A stretch of 64,000 bases of DNA. Origin: Sphingomonas taxi. Lineage in GTDB: Bacteria; Pseudomonadota; Alphaproteobacteria; Sphingomonadales; Sphingomonadaceae. The stretch spans positions 2,413,001 to 2,477,000 of the forward strand of contig NZ_CP009571.1 in the NCBI RefSeq assembly GCF_000764535.1, given 5' to 3'. Positions 36,711 through 45,784 of the stretch are shown here, one piece after another. The position numbers and the translations under genes were made by a program. Each line of letters begins with the position of its first letter. The first letter of the stretch is position 1. The notes under the pieces are model-generated. The model did not search any database. It was not told the DNA's origin and saw nothing but the letters and a program-made list of their open reading frames with translations.

Positions 36711-38934
36711 CGCAATGCTCCCGTCATCAAGGCGATGACACGCGTCTCATGCGCCGGCCATATCGCCGCGGCGCCCGGCAGCAGCCGATAGCCGCGCGCG
36801 CCCGTGCCGGACCGGCCGAGCACCACGTCTATCAGCCGGCGGCGCTCGTTACGGTCGAGCGCGGCGAACACCCGCCGGAACAGCGGCAGGTTGGCCACGA
36901 ACGTATTCTCGTCCAACCCGACGAGCCAGCCATCGACCGCCTCGCGCAACGCCATATCGTGCAGAAGCCGCTGCCCCGCGCCTTCGAGAAAGCCTCGAAA
37001 AAGCCAGCGGCGTCGGCGACCGGCAATGCCGGCGACAGCATCCGGGCGAGCAGCGCGGCGGCTTCGTCGGCGCCGAGCACCTCCGCTTCGTAGAGCAGGC
37101 GGGCAGCGACGCCCGCAATCAGCCGCGTTGTCTGCGCGTCGTCGCACAACCGGCGCAACGACGCGTGCCAGGTGGCGACGATATCGGATGCGAGCTGTGC
37201 CAGCTGGATCGCGCCATCCGCCGCAACGATTGCATCGCGCAGGGTCGCCGCCGCTTCGGCATCCAGATTGCGGGCCGCATAGGGAAAGGCGAACGCCGCC
37301 TGCACCGCGATCCGCGGCATCAGCCCGGCAAGATGCTCGGCCGTTCCGGATCTTGCCTCGCCATAGCGGAGGACGTCGGCCATCGGCGGCAGCGCCGCGA
37401 GCAGCGCCTGCCCGTCGCTGGTCAGGGCGGCCCGCCGTTCGAGGAGCGTGATGCCCAAGTCGGTGGCGCCGGCCAGATCGGCGACCATCGCATCGCGCAC
37501 GAGGGTGGCCAGTTTGGTGAGATCGGGCTGCGCTTGCATCGCCTCGCCGAGCCGCGCTTCGGCGGCGGCGGCAATCGTCGATCCGTGGACGAGATTCTCG
37601 ATCAGTCGCACGGCGAATTCGGGCTGCCAGGCCAGGATCCAGTTTTCGCGGAACGTCCCGCGGCTGCGGCCGGCATCGGCGAGGCGCCCCCAGGGCACGT
37701 CGAGCACGTTGAGCCGGTGGAGCAACGTGGAACGCGCCAGCCCGCTGTCGCTGCGCAGGTCGACGGTCAGGGCGCGTTCGAGCGCCTCGGGCTTTAGTCG
37801 CGTGGCCTTTTGCTGACGCTGCAGATCCTCGATCAGCGGGGCAAGCGGCGTGTCTGCGGGGATCGACCCGACCGCGGAACCGATCAGCAATTCGGCGGAG
37901 ATATCGTCCCAGAGCGCATGTTCGCCATTGCACAGACAGGCGATCGCGGCTTCGCGCAGTTCCTCGAAACCGGGATGCGGGCGAGCGCGCAGGGCGGCGA
38001 GCGCATGCCCCAGCCGCTGCGCTTCGATCACCGCGGCCGTCGAGACCGAATGGCCGCGCGCGCGCAACTCACGTGCGATCCGCGCAAGCCATATCGCGTC
38101 GCGGTGACCGGCATGACGCGTGGCCCACAAATGCGCGCACCAGCCGGGCGCGACCACGCCAGCACCATAGCCGCTCGCCCGGGCAAGACGAGGCGCGGTC
38201 CAGGGCGCCCATGTCGCCCTCGCCTTCGTCCTGGATCGCGCCTTCAGCAATGCGCGATCGGCGGTGAAGTTGATCTTGGTCGCCAATGCGGGGACGTGCC
38301 AGGCGCCGCACACCACCGCGATCGGGAGGTCGCTTTCCTTGGCGGCCCGGGCGATCTCGAGACGCATATGGGCTTCACGCGCGGCCTCATAGACGGAGAT
38401 GGTCCGGGCCTCGCCGCGGAGCGCGGTCATCGCATCGGCTACCGCGGCGAATACCGGCGTCGAGCCGGGATTTTCCTCGATGACATCGGCCCACCAGGAT
38501 TCGCCGTCGGCATAGCCGGCGGCCGCTGCGAGCTGGCCGATCGGATCGCGGCCGACCGGATCGACGTTGGCCTCGGCCTCGGCTGCATCCGACTCTGCGC
38601 CGCCTGCCGAACCGCCTTGCCGGTCGCTGGCCGGCAGGTCGATGAAGCGGAGCGCGGCGTCATGCGCGACCGCCCAGCGCGCCGCCTGATATTCGGGCGA
38701 ATAGTCGGCGAAGGGAAAGAAGCGGGCGTCGGCGGGATCATCCTCGGCATAGGTCAGCAAAGCGACGGGTGTCACCATCGCCGGGTCGGCGAGCAGCGGC
38801 AGCAGATGCGACGCATCGGCGGGGCCCTCGATCAACACCGTGCCGGGCTGAAGCGCGTCGAGCGCCTCCACCAGCCGCCGCGCCGAACCGGGACCGTGAT
38901 GGCGGATGCCGAACAGCGAGACTGCCGCCACCAT
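36707..38934 (-). pseudogene. DUF5682 family protein, interrupted by a single-base deletion
   Basis: Two reading frames together make a protein of about 742 residues. The first runs from 38934 with GIRHHGPGSARRL, LIEGPAD and GAWHVPAL, motifs reminiscent of the TIKI/EreA-like hydrolase folds. The second frame takes over near 36993 and ends at 36707 with DMALREAVDGWLVGLDE and GALR. Restoring one base (a G on the coding strand, GAGGC read as GAGGGC) gives FFEGFLEGAGQRLLHD and an unbroken frame whose stop overlaps the VWA start. It may be a genuine mutation or an assembly error. As given, the product is truncated with a 36-residue aberrant tail. Confidence 0.8.
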
Positions 38935-38938
38935 CGCG

Positions 38939-40018
38939 TCAGATCAGCTCGGACAGCGAGGCATAATAGTCTTCGAACCCCCGGCGTTTCTTGAGCACGG
39001 TCTCGAGATATTCGCCCAGCACCGCTTTGTCCTGCACGGGATCCTTCACCACCGCGCCGATCATGGTGGCCGCCAACGTCCCGGGCGTGAGCCGACCGTC
39101 GTTGAAGAAGGTCGCCTGGCTGATCCCGCCGACCATCACGCCGATCGCCTCGGCGGTGGACAACCCGCCCGAGGGCGACTTGAGCGCGACCTTGCCGTCC
39201 TCGGTCGACCCGGCTCGCAGTTCGCGGAAGATCGCGACCACCCGCGCCACTTCCTCGGCGACATTCCTGGGCTCCGGCAGGTCGAGGCTCTGCGCCATCT
39301 CGCCGACCCGCTTGACGATGATCGCCACTTCCTCCTCGGCACTGTCGGGCAACGGCAACACCACCACGTTGAACCGCCGCTTGAGCGCCGAGCTGAGTTC
39401 GTTGACGCCCTTGTCGCGGTTGTTGGCCGTGGCGATGATGTTGAACCCGCGACGGGCATATACCGCGCTGTTCAGCTCCGGGATCGGCATCATCTTTTCG
39501 GAGAGCACGGTGATCAACGTGTCCTGCACGTCGGATCCCATGCGGGTCAATTCCTCCAGTCGGCAGAGCTTGCCCGACTCCATGGCACGCATCATCGGAG
39601 TGGCCACCAACGCCTCGCGACTCGGCCCGTGCGCGAGCAGCTGCGCATAATTCCAGCCGTAGCGGACCTGGTTTTCGTCAGTCCCGGCCGTGCACTGGAT
39701 CACCATCGTCGAATCGCCCGCGACCGCGGCGGCGAGATGCTCGGACACCCAGGATTTGGCCGTGCCTGGCACCCCAAGCAGCAGCAGCGCACGATCGGTG
39801 GCGAGCGTCGCCACGGCCGTCTCGATCAGCCGCCGGTCACCGACGTATTTGGGTGTGACCGGTGTGCCGTCGGCGGCGGTACCGCCCATCAGATAGGTGA
39901 CCACCACTTTGGGCGAGAGCGCCCAGCCGGACGGGCGCCGATCGGCATCACCGGCGGCCAGCGCGGCGAGTTCACCGGCATAGATCGCCTCGGCGGGCAG
40001 GCGCAGCATCTCGCTCAT
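38939..40018 (-). CDS. MoxR-family AAA+ ATPase
   Basis: This 359-residue AAA+ ATPase has Walker A GVPGTAKS (82-89), Walker B region LCRLEE (151-156), sensor 1 ATANNRD (196-202) and the arginine finger pair in LKRRFN (212-217). It belongs to the MoxR group, whose members remodel proteins with VWA partners (for example RavA/ViaA and NorQ/NorD). Its start overlaps the DUF5691 stop by four bases, and DUF5682 begins four bases after its own stop. It is probably the motor of the five-protein system. Confidence 0.93.
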   Translation of the reverse strand: MSEMLRLPAEAIYAGELAALAAGDADRRPSGWALSPKVVVTYLMGGTAADGTPVTPKYVGDRRLIETAVATLATDRALLLLGVPGTAKSWVSEHLAAAVAGDSTMVIQCTAGTDENQVRYGWNYAQLLAHGPSREALVATPMMRAMESGKLCRLEELTRMGSDVQDTLITVLSEKMMPIPELNSAVYARRGFNIIATANNRDKGVNELSSALKRRFNVVVLPLPDSAEEEVAIIVKRVGEMAQSLDLPEPRNVAEEVARVVAIFRELRAGSTEDGKVALKSPSGGLSTAEAIGVMVGGISQATFFNDGRLTPGTLAATMIGAVVKDPVQDKAVLGEYLETVLKKRRGFEDYYASLSELI

Positions 40019-41421
40019 TCGGTTCGTCTCCTGTCTTCGAGCGCAGCATTGAGCCGCAGCATGTCGAGCCGCGGATCGGAGGCGATCAGCCCTGTCGCCG
40101 CCAGTCGTTCGAGCGCCTGCGCCGCCGCTGCGCGCGAGGCGAGCAGGCCCAATGCCTGGAGTTCGATCGCCTGATCGGCGTGCGCGGCGTCGTCCGATCC
40201 GAGGGCGGCGAGCAGCGCCTCGCCCGCGGGAGTGGCGATCGCCTCGTCGATCCCGCCAGCGCCGCCCGCGACGATCAGTGCCATCGCAAAGCCGGCCCCC
40301 TTCGCGCGAAGCAGATAGATCGCGATCTGCCGACATTGCGCCGCGGTCAAGCGCGGCAGAAGCTGCATCAAAATGGTCAGATCGATCGCGGCTGCCGCCG
40401 TCAGCGCCGCCATGATCGCGGCGATGATCGCATCGGTCGCCGAGCGTGCCGCCATGGCCGCGCACAGCAAATCCACGTGCACGTCGCTCCCCCACGGCCA
40501 AGCCCCGGCGAGATCGGTCGGGGACAGGCCGAGCGCCCGCGCGAAGGCATCGAAGGACACCGTCTGAAAAAGCGCCGCGCGGCGATCCCGTTGCGCCGCG
40601 ATTTTCAAGGCCCGCGGTACGATCGCGCGGGTACGGCGCAACAGGCCCCACGTTTGAAGGGAGAAAAACTCTGCTAGTTCGGTCGCATCCGCATCGGCGG
40701 CATCGCCATGACCCAGCCGCGCCAGCAGCGCGGCCGCCACTGCCTTCACGCGCGGCGCACGGTCGCCGGTAAGACGTTCGAGCAATGGTCGGTCGGCGTC
40801 GGACAGACCCGTCGCCATCGCCTCGACGAACCGCAGGCGATGACCGGGCGCCTCGCCGCCGATCTTCTCCGCGAGCAGCCCGGCCGCCCAGGCGGGATCC
40901 TGCCGGCGCAACGCCGCGAAAGCGGCATGACGCATGGCCGGACCGAAGCTGTCCCAGCTCCCGGCATCAAGAACCTCCGGCCTGTCCGATCGCGGTTGCG
41001 AGGCGTCGGCCCAATCCTGCCATGGTGCATAGACCTCGGGCACGTCCTCGCCCGGTCCGGGCATCCAATCGCCCGGATGAAGCGTCCAGCCCCGACCGTC
41101 GAGAAAGACGAGCAGGTGGCGGCGCAACGACGGCTCGCGCAGCGCCTGGAGCAGGCGCCGCACACGTGGCCGCAACGGCTCCGGAAGCGGCGGCCGGGCA
41201 AGGGACGGGATGTCGCCGCGTGGCCGCACCTCGCCCGCGGGCTCGGCGACCGTCAGCGCTCCGAGCAATTGCCCGGACAACGCCAGCAGCCGCAATTCGG
41301 CTTCTCCGATCTCACCTCCCAGCGCATCGCGCCAGACGGCGGGGGCGGCCGGTACCGCGCTGCCGCCGATCGTCCAGCGCGTCAGCACCGGGCCAAGCGC
41401 GTCGAGCAGGGTTTCAGCCAT
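40015..41421 (-). CDS. DUF5691 family helical-repeat protein
   Basis: This 468-residue protein has no recognised catalytic motif. The central and C-terminal parts (about 160-460) read as pairs of alanine/leucine helices like HEAT repeats, e.g. DRAPRVKAVAAALLARLGHG. It matches what is known of DUF5691, a family found next to MoxR, SWIM and DUF5682 genes. It overlaps both neighbours (eight bases with SWIM, four with MoxR) and likely serves as a scaffold; that role is inference. Confidence 0.8.
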   Translation of the reverse strand: MAETLLDALGPVLTRWTIGGSAVPAAPAVWRDALGGEIGEAELRLLALSGQLLGALTVAEPAGEVRPRGDIPSLARPPLPEPLRPRVRRLLQALREPSLRRHLLVFLDGRGWTLHPGDWMPGPGEDVPEVYAPWQDWADASQPRSDRPEVLDAGSWDSFGPAMRHAAFAALRRQDPAWAAGLLAEKIGGEAPGHRLRFVEAMATGLSDADRPLLERLTGDRAPRVKAVAAALLARLGHGDAADADATELAEFFSLQTWGLLRRTRAIVPRALKIAAQRDRRAALFQTVSFDAFARALGLSPTDLAGAWPWGSDVHVDLLCAAMAARSATDAIIAAIMAALTAAAAIDLTILMQLLPRLTAAQCRQIAIYLLRAKGAGFAMALIVAGGAGGIDEAIATPAGEALLAALGSDDAAHADQAIELQALGLLASRAAAAQALERLAATGLIASDPRLDMLRLNAALEDRRRTE

Positions 41422-42790
41422 GGCCGATACGCCCCCAGGGCGTCCGCGCCGCGAGCATCTCCAGCCGGCTGCCCGACCAGAGGGCCGCGCTGCGCGTCAG
41501 CTCGGTGCCGGCGATCAACCCTTCCGCACCGCCCGCCAGCGGCAGCCGCGCGGTGCCTTCGCGCGGTAGCCACCATGACGTGCCGGCACGATCGTAGCCG
41601 ATCCGTCCCGGCGGAAGCAGGATCGGTCGCTCCGCGGCCCATGGCTCGGCGAGCAGCGGCGCGGCCAATGCTGCCTGCAGCGGCATATCCGCCGGCGGCC
41701 AGTCGAGCGGCGGACCATCGACCAGCGCCGCCTCGCGCTGGATCAGCATGGCGCGCAGCGGGACGCGCGCGGGAAAGAACAGCAGTTCGCCGACGAACTG
41801 TTCGCCCGGGGTGAACACCGTCGCGCGCCGTCCGGCGCTGGCCGGAAAGAAATCGAGCAGCATCGCAAAACGGGGACCTTCGGTCAGGTTGAGCAGCCAC
41901 GTCGCCTGCGAGATCAGCCCGTCGCGGCGGGTACGGACCCGCTCCGCAAGCACGTCCCAGGCGGCGGTGACCCGCAGCACGGCCGGATCGGCGAGCAGGG
42001 TCTCGCGGCTCTCGGCCGATGCGACGGCGCGCCGCAGCTCCGGGTCGCGGGGATCGGCGCGGAAGGCCCGTGCGAGCAGCACCAGCCGCGCCAGTTCCAC
42101 CACCGCGCCGCGCACCCGGTCGCCGGCCGGCAGCGCGAGCAATCGAGCGGGCAAATCGTCCACATGGCCTGCCAATGCGGCTGCCTTGCCGTCGACCAGT
42201 CGCGCGCCGATGCGGCGACAGCGCACCGTCACGTCGTCGACGAAACCGGCAAGGCCGAGGCGAAGCTGGTCGCCTACCCATTGCTCGAGCGCGTCCAACG
42301 CGTCGCGGATCGCCCGCCCGGTCTCTTCCGCACGCCTGGCCCCGGCCGCCGCGCGTCGCGCCGCGGTCCTGGCGTCGGGAACCGCTTCAGGCTCGGCGAT
42401 CCGGGCAGCGTGCAGGTTCTTGTCCGCCACCGGCATCAGGGGCTTGGGCGCTGCGGTCGAGCGTCGACGCCCCAGCCATTCGGTCACCCACGCGGGCGTC
42501 TCCGCAGCGGGAAAGGCAAGAAGCGCTTCTGCATACAGCCAGAACAATGCAAGAGCGTGTTTGCACGGGAATTTGCGCGAGGGGCAGGTGCATTTGCTCG
42601 CCAGGTCGCGCAGGTCGGCCATCACCCGATAGGGATTGGCGCCGGACCCGGCACATTCGCCCCAGATCAGCGCCGCGTCGTGACTCGTGCCGATGCCGGA
42701 CCATCGTGCGGGCTTCGCGAGACCCGCCGCAGCCTTGAGCGAGGCCTGGTCGGCGGCAAGCTGTTCCACCGTCCTCAAGTCGATCACCAC
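41414..42790 (-). CDS. SWIM zinc-finger protein, first gene of the MoxR/VWA operon
   Basis: This 458-residue protein starts with GTG (a second GTG follows directly) after a GAGGG site. A SWIM zinc finger of the form CxC-x6-CxH is clear: C67, C69, C76, H78 in the CTCPSRKFPCKH segment. SWIM domains bind nucleic acid or protein. The remaining 350 residues are helical in the middle (about 145-300) and beta-rich toward the end, without a known domain. It heads the operon behind its own promoter and may recognise the target of the system. Confidence 0.87.
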   Translation of the reverse strand: MVIDLRTVEQLAADQASLKAAAGLAKPARWSGIGTSHDAALIWGECAGSGANPYRVMADLRDLASKCTCPSRKFPCKHALALFWLYAEALLAFPAAETPAWVTEWLGRRRSTAAPKPLMPVADKNLHAARIAEPEAVPDARTAARRAAAGARRAEETGRAIRDALDALEQWVGDQLRLGLAGFVDDVTVRCRRIGARLVDGKAAALAGHVDDLPARLLALPAGDRVRGAVVELARLVLLARAFRADPRDPELRRAVASAESRETLLADPAVLRVTAAWDVLAERVRTRRDGLISQATWLLNLTEGPRFAMLLDFFPASAGRRATVFTPGEQFVGELLFFPARVPLRAMLIQREAALVDGPPLDWPPADMPLQAALAAPLLAEPWAAERPILLPPGRIGYDRAGTSWWLPREGTARLPLAGGAEGLIAGTELTRSAALWSGSRLEMLAARTPWGRIGHG

Positions 42791-42820
42791 GCCGCCCTCG
42801 CCCCATTTGGCTCCGGATCC

Positions 42821-42848
42821 ATGATAGAGAGCGATCGTGAGGTCTCAA
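42821..42848 (-). promoter_or_regulatory. probable sigma70-type promoter of the SWIM-MoxR-VWA operon
   Basis: On the minus strand TTGAGA (42848-42843) and TATCAT (42826-42821) are separated by 16 bases. Transcription would start about 25 bases before the GTG of the SWIM gene, leaving room for its GAGGG ribosome-binding site. This is a prediction from consensus only. Confidence 0.5.
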
Positions 42849-42992
42849 ACCGCATTCAGGGCGGCCTGCGGCCGAGGGGCGGCTGCGTCATGGATCGCAA
42901 CAGGGGCAGGATGCATCGGACCGACGATGGCCAACTGCATTCAGGAGATCCCGACTCGCGAACCAAGCGGGGAAAACAACGCTGATCGGTGA

Positions 42993-43069
<77 letters not shown>

Positions 43070-43114
43070 CTGAAGACTGCGCCTAGCAAAGCCGCGGCGG
43101 CGGCGCCAGAGGCT

Positions 43115-43768
43115 TTATGCGGCGAGCGCCTTGGGCGGCGGCGTCTTCGGCTTGAACGCGCACAGGTCGGCGACGATGCAGCGCCAGCATTCGGGCCGCC
43201 GCGCCTTGCAGACGTAGCGGCCGTGCAGGATCAGCCAGTGATGCGCGTGCAACCGGAATGGCTGCGGCGTCGCCTTGTCCAGCTTCAGCTCGACCGCGAG
43301 CGGCGTCTTGCCGCGGGCGAGGCCGGTGCGGTTGCCGACGCGGAAGATATGCGTGTCGACCGCGAAGGTCTCGGCACCGAAGGCGACGTTCATCACCACA
43401 TTGGCGGTCTTGCGGCCGACGCCGGGCAGGCGTTCGAGCGCGTCGCGATCGTTCGGCACCGCGCTGTCATGGTCGGCAACCAGCGCCTCGGACAGCGCGA
43501 TGACGTTCTTCGCCTTGGTGTTGAACAGGCCGATCGTGCGGATATGTTGTTTCAGCGCGTCGAGGCCGAGCGCGACCATCTGTTCGGGGGTCTTCACCTC
43601 GGCGAACAATGCGCGCGTCGCCTTGTTGACGCCGGCATCGGTCGCCTGCGCCGACAGCACCACCGCGACGAGCAATTGATAAGCATTGCCCGATTCGAGC
43701 TCGGTCTTGGGATGCGGGTTCGCCTCCGCCAGCCGGCGGTAGAATTCGAAGACGTCCGCCTTCTTCAC
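43115..43768 (-). CDS. nth: endonuclease III (DNA glycosylase/AP lyase)
   Basis: This 217-residue base-excision repair enzyme removes oxidised pyrimidines. It has the helix-hairpin-helix [12 protein letters not shown], the catalytic lysine segment [14 protein letters not shown], the catalytic aspartate in [11 protein letters not shown], and four [4Fe-4S] cysteines spaced C-x6-C-x2-C-x5-C near the C-terminus. It starts with GTG, overlapping the dapB stop (GTGA), so the two genes form one operon. Confidence 0.95.
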   Translation of the reverse strand: MKKADVFEFYRRLAEANPHPKTELESGNAYQLLVAVVLSAQATDAGVNKATRALFAEVKTPEQMVALGLDALKQHIRTIGLFNTKAKNVIALSEALVADHDSAVPNDRDALERLPGVGRKTANVVMNVAFGAETFAVDTHIFRVGNRTGLARGKTPLAVELKLDKATPQPFRLHAHHWLILHGRYVCKARRPECWRCIVADLCAFKPKTPPPKALAA

Positions 43769-44493
43769 AGGCCGAGCACGTCGCCCATACGGTAGCGGCC
43801 GGCGGGCCGGCCGGCGAGCCACAGCGCCGCGCGCACCGCACCCTTGGCGAAGATCGAACGGTCCTGCGCGAGGTGCGACAGCTCGATCCGCTCGCCCTCG
43901 CTGGCGAACAACACGGTATGATCGCCGATGATCGAGCCGCCCCGCAGGCTCGACAGGCCGATCGTCCCCTCGGTGCGCGCGCCGGTGAGGCCGGCGCGGC
44001 CATCGACGCGCAATTCGGACAGCGTCGTCCCCCGCCCCGCCGCCGCCGCCTCGCCGAGCAGGATCGCCGTGCCCGAGGGGGCGTCGACCTTGTGACGGTG
44101 GTGGCTCTCGACGATCTCGATATCCCAGTCGGTGCCGAGCCGTGCCGCCGCCTCGCGGACCATTTGTGCGAGCAGGGTGACGCCGAGCGAGGTGTTGCCG
44201 GTCTGGAGCACCGCGATCTCGGTCGCGGCGGCGTCGATCGCGGCATGCTGCGCCTGGCTGAGCCCGGTGGTGCCGATGACCAGCGGCGTGCGTGCCGCGC
44301 GCGCCGCGGCGAGATGCGCTTCGATCGCCGAGGCGGTCGAGAAGTCGACCAGCACGTCCGACATGCGCGCGAGCACCGCCGGATCGCCGCCGGCATCGAC
44401 GCCGCCGGCAAGCGTCGCGCCCGCCGCATCGATCTGCTCGGTGATCGCGCGGCCCATGCGGCCGCTGCTGCCATAGATGCCGATCGCGGTCAT
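43765..44493 (-). CDS. dapB: 4-hydroxy-tetrahydrodipicolinate reductase
   Basis: This 242-residue enzyme of the diaminopimelate/lysine pathway has the N-terminal nucleotide motif [10 protein letters not shown], the signature [15 protein letters not shown] with its catalytic histidine and lysine, and a [20 protein letters not shown] segment typical of the family. The gene precedes nth with a four-base overlap. Confidence 0.96.
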   Translation of the reverse strand: MTAIGIYGSSGRMGRAITEQIDAAGATLAGGVDAGGDPAVLARMSDVLVDFSTASAIEAHLAAARAARTPLVIGTTGLSQAQHAAIDAAATEIAVLQTGNTSLGVTLLAQMVREAAARLGTDWDIEIVESHHRHKVDAPSGTAILLGEAAAAGRGTTLSELRVDGRAGLTGARTEGTIGLSSLRGGSIIGDHTVLFASEGERIELSHLAQDRSIFAKGAVRAALWLAGRPAGRYRMGDVLGL

Positions 44494-44578
44494 GCGAGGC
44501 TCCTAACTTCACGAAGGTCACGCATAGCGGAGGGGGCGAGGGTCATGCCGGCCTTTTGGCACAAGGCCGGGCTGTAGG

Positions 44579-44599
44579 ACAGCTTATCGCGCAAGCTGT
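44579..44599. promoter_or_regulatory. inverted repeat between dapB and the sirtuin gene
   Basis: ACAGCTT and AAGCTGT are separated by seven bases in the spacer between the two divergent genes. It could be an operator for a dimeric regulator or a chance palindrome. No matching site was found elsewhere in the window. Confidence 0.3.
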
Positions 44600-44694
44600 T
44601 GTTAACGCTACCTTTTACCGCGGACCTGTCGGACATGACCGCCTCTGCTGCCGGACGCGTTGCAGGATCGGGCGACGCGCCTATCTGGAACGGA

Positions 44695-45396
44695 ATGACC
44701 GACATCCGCAACATCGTCGTGCTGACCGGGGCGGGCGTCTCCGCCGAATCGGGGATCGCCACCTTCCGCGGGCCGGGCGGGCTGTGGGAGGGGCATCGCG
44801 TCGAGGATGTGTGCACGCCCGAAGCGCTCGCCGCCGATCCGGTGCTGGTGCATCGCTTCTACGATCTGCGGCGGGCGGCGCTCGCCGGGGTCGGGCCCAA
44901 TGCCGCGCATCGTGCGCTGGCCGAGCTGGATGCGGCATGGCCGGGCGATCTGCTGATCGTGACGCAGAATGTCGACGACCTGCACGAGCGCGCCGGGGCG
45001 CGGCGGTTGCTGCACATGCATGGCGAGCTGACCTCGGCCTTGTGCGCGCGTTGCGGCGTACGGCGGGGGTGGCATGATGCGCTGCCGCCGGGAACACGGT
45101 GCGATGCGTGCGGGGCGGCGGCGCTGCGCCCCGACATCGTCTTCTTCGGCGAGATGCCCTATCAGATGGAGCGGATCGAGGCGGCGCTGGCGCGGGCCGA
45201 TCTGTTCGTGTCGATCGGCACGTCGGGCGCGGTGTATCCGGCGGCGGGGTTCGTGCAGCTCGCCGACGCTTATGGTGCGGAGACGCTGGAGCTCAATCTG
45301 GAGCGGTCGGCGGGGAGCGGGTTCTTCGCCGAGACGCGGCTGGGGCCGGCGGGGGTGCTGGTGCCGGACTGGGTGCGGGAGGTTCTGGGGCAGTAG
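44695..45396 (+). CDS. cobB: sirtuin, NAD-dependent deacylase (CobB-like)
   Basis: This product of about 233 residues has the sirtuin motifs GAGVSAESGIATFRG, TQNVDDLH, the catalytic histidine in HMHGEL, and a four-cysteine zinc site (CARC and CDAC). Y56 and R59 in FYDLR are the class III residues that, in SIRT5 and CobB, accept negatively charged acyl groups, so desuccinylase activity is plausible. The start at 44695 gives the normal length; in-frame starts at 44599 and 44635 would add an untypical N-terminus. Confidence 0.93.
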   Translation: MTDIRNIVVLTGAGVSAESGIATFRGPGGLWEGHRVEDVCTPEALAADPVLVHRFYDLRRAALAGVGPNAAHRALAELDAAWPGDLLIVTQNVDDLHERAGARRLLHMHGELTSALCARCGVRRGWHDALPPGTRCDACGAAALRPDIVFFGEMPYQMERIEAALARADLFVSIGTSGAVYPAAGFVQLADAYGAETLELNLERSAGSGFFAETRLGPAGVLVPDWVREVLGQ

Positions 45397-45400
45397 CCAA

Positions 45401-45650
45401 TCCTCCCCCCGCAAGGGCAAGGTAATCGCATATAGATGCTCGTGCGAGCCTGTCGCCTTCCAAGCCCACCCCGTCACCCCGGACTTGTTCCGGGGTCCAC
45501 CATGCGGCAAGGAGAAAGGCTTGATCCGGAACCATTTTCTCGCGGCCCGGTGGACCCCGGAACGAGTCCGGGGTGACGATTTAGATGAGGAAACCGATCG
45601 AACCTCATCGCCACAACCATATGCGATAGTCCTCCCCCGCAAGGGGGAGG
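45401..45650. repeat. MITE-like repeat, copy 3 (reverse)
   Basis: This has the same sequence order as the copies at 2347 and 15370 but inverted, ending in CATATGCGATAGTCCTCCCCC. It follows the sirtuin gene and runs into the next element at 45630. Between them they fill the 388-base gap to era. Confidence 0.78.
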
Positions 45651-45777
45651 TGGCAGCGCGCAGCGCTGACGGAGGGGGAGGATAGGGCGGGAGTATTGTC
45701 ACCAAGCTCCCGCCCTGTCCTCCCCCTCCACCACCCGGCTTACGCCGGACGGTCCCCCTCCCCCTGGCGGGGGAGGA
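45630..45777. repeat. TCCTCCCC-ended inverted-repeat element
   Basis: Ends TCCTCCCCCGCAAGGGGGAGG and CCCTCCCCCTGGCGGGGGAGGA form a long imperfect inverted repeat. The interior includes GCTGACGGAGGG and CCTCCACCACCCGGC. It is related to the elements at 55012 and 58142. Confidence 0.7.
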
Positions 45778-45784
45778 TTTGCGG

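Noticed and set aside
36985..37000. Programmed -1 frameshift in the DUF5682 gene
   Set aside because: No X-XXY-YYZ slippery heptamer fits the reading frame (CTTTTTC is imperfect and upstream) and no clear downstream stem was found; a lost base explains the sequence better.
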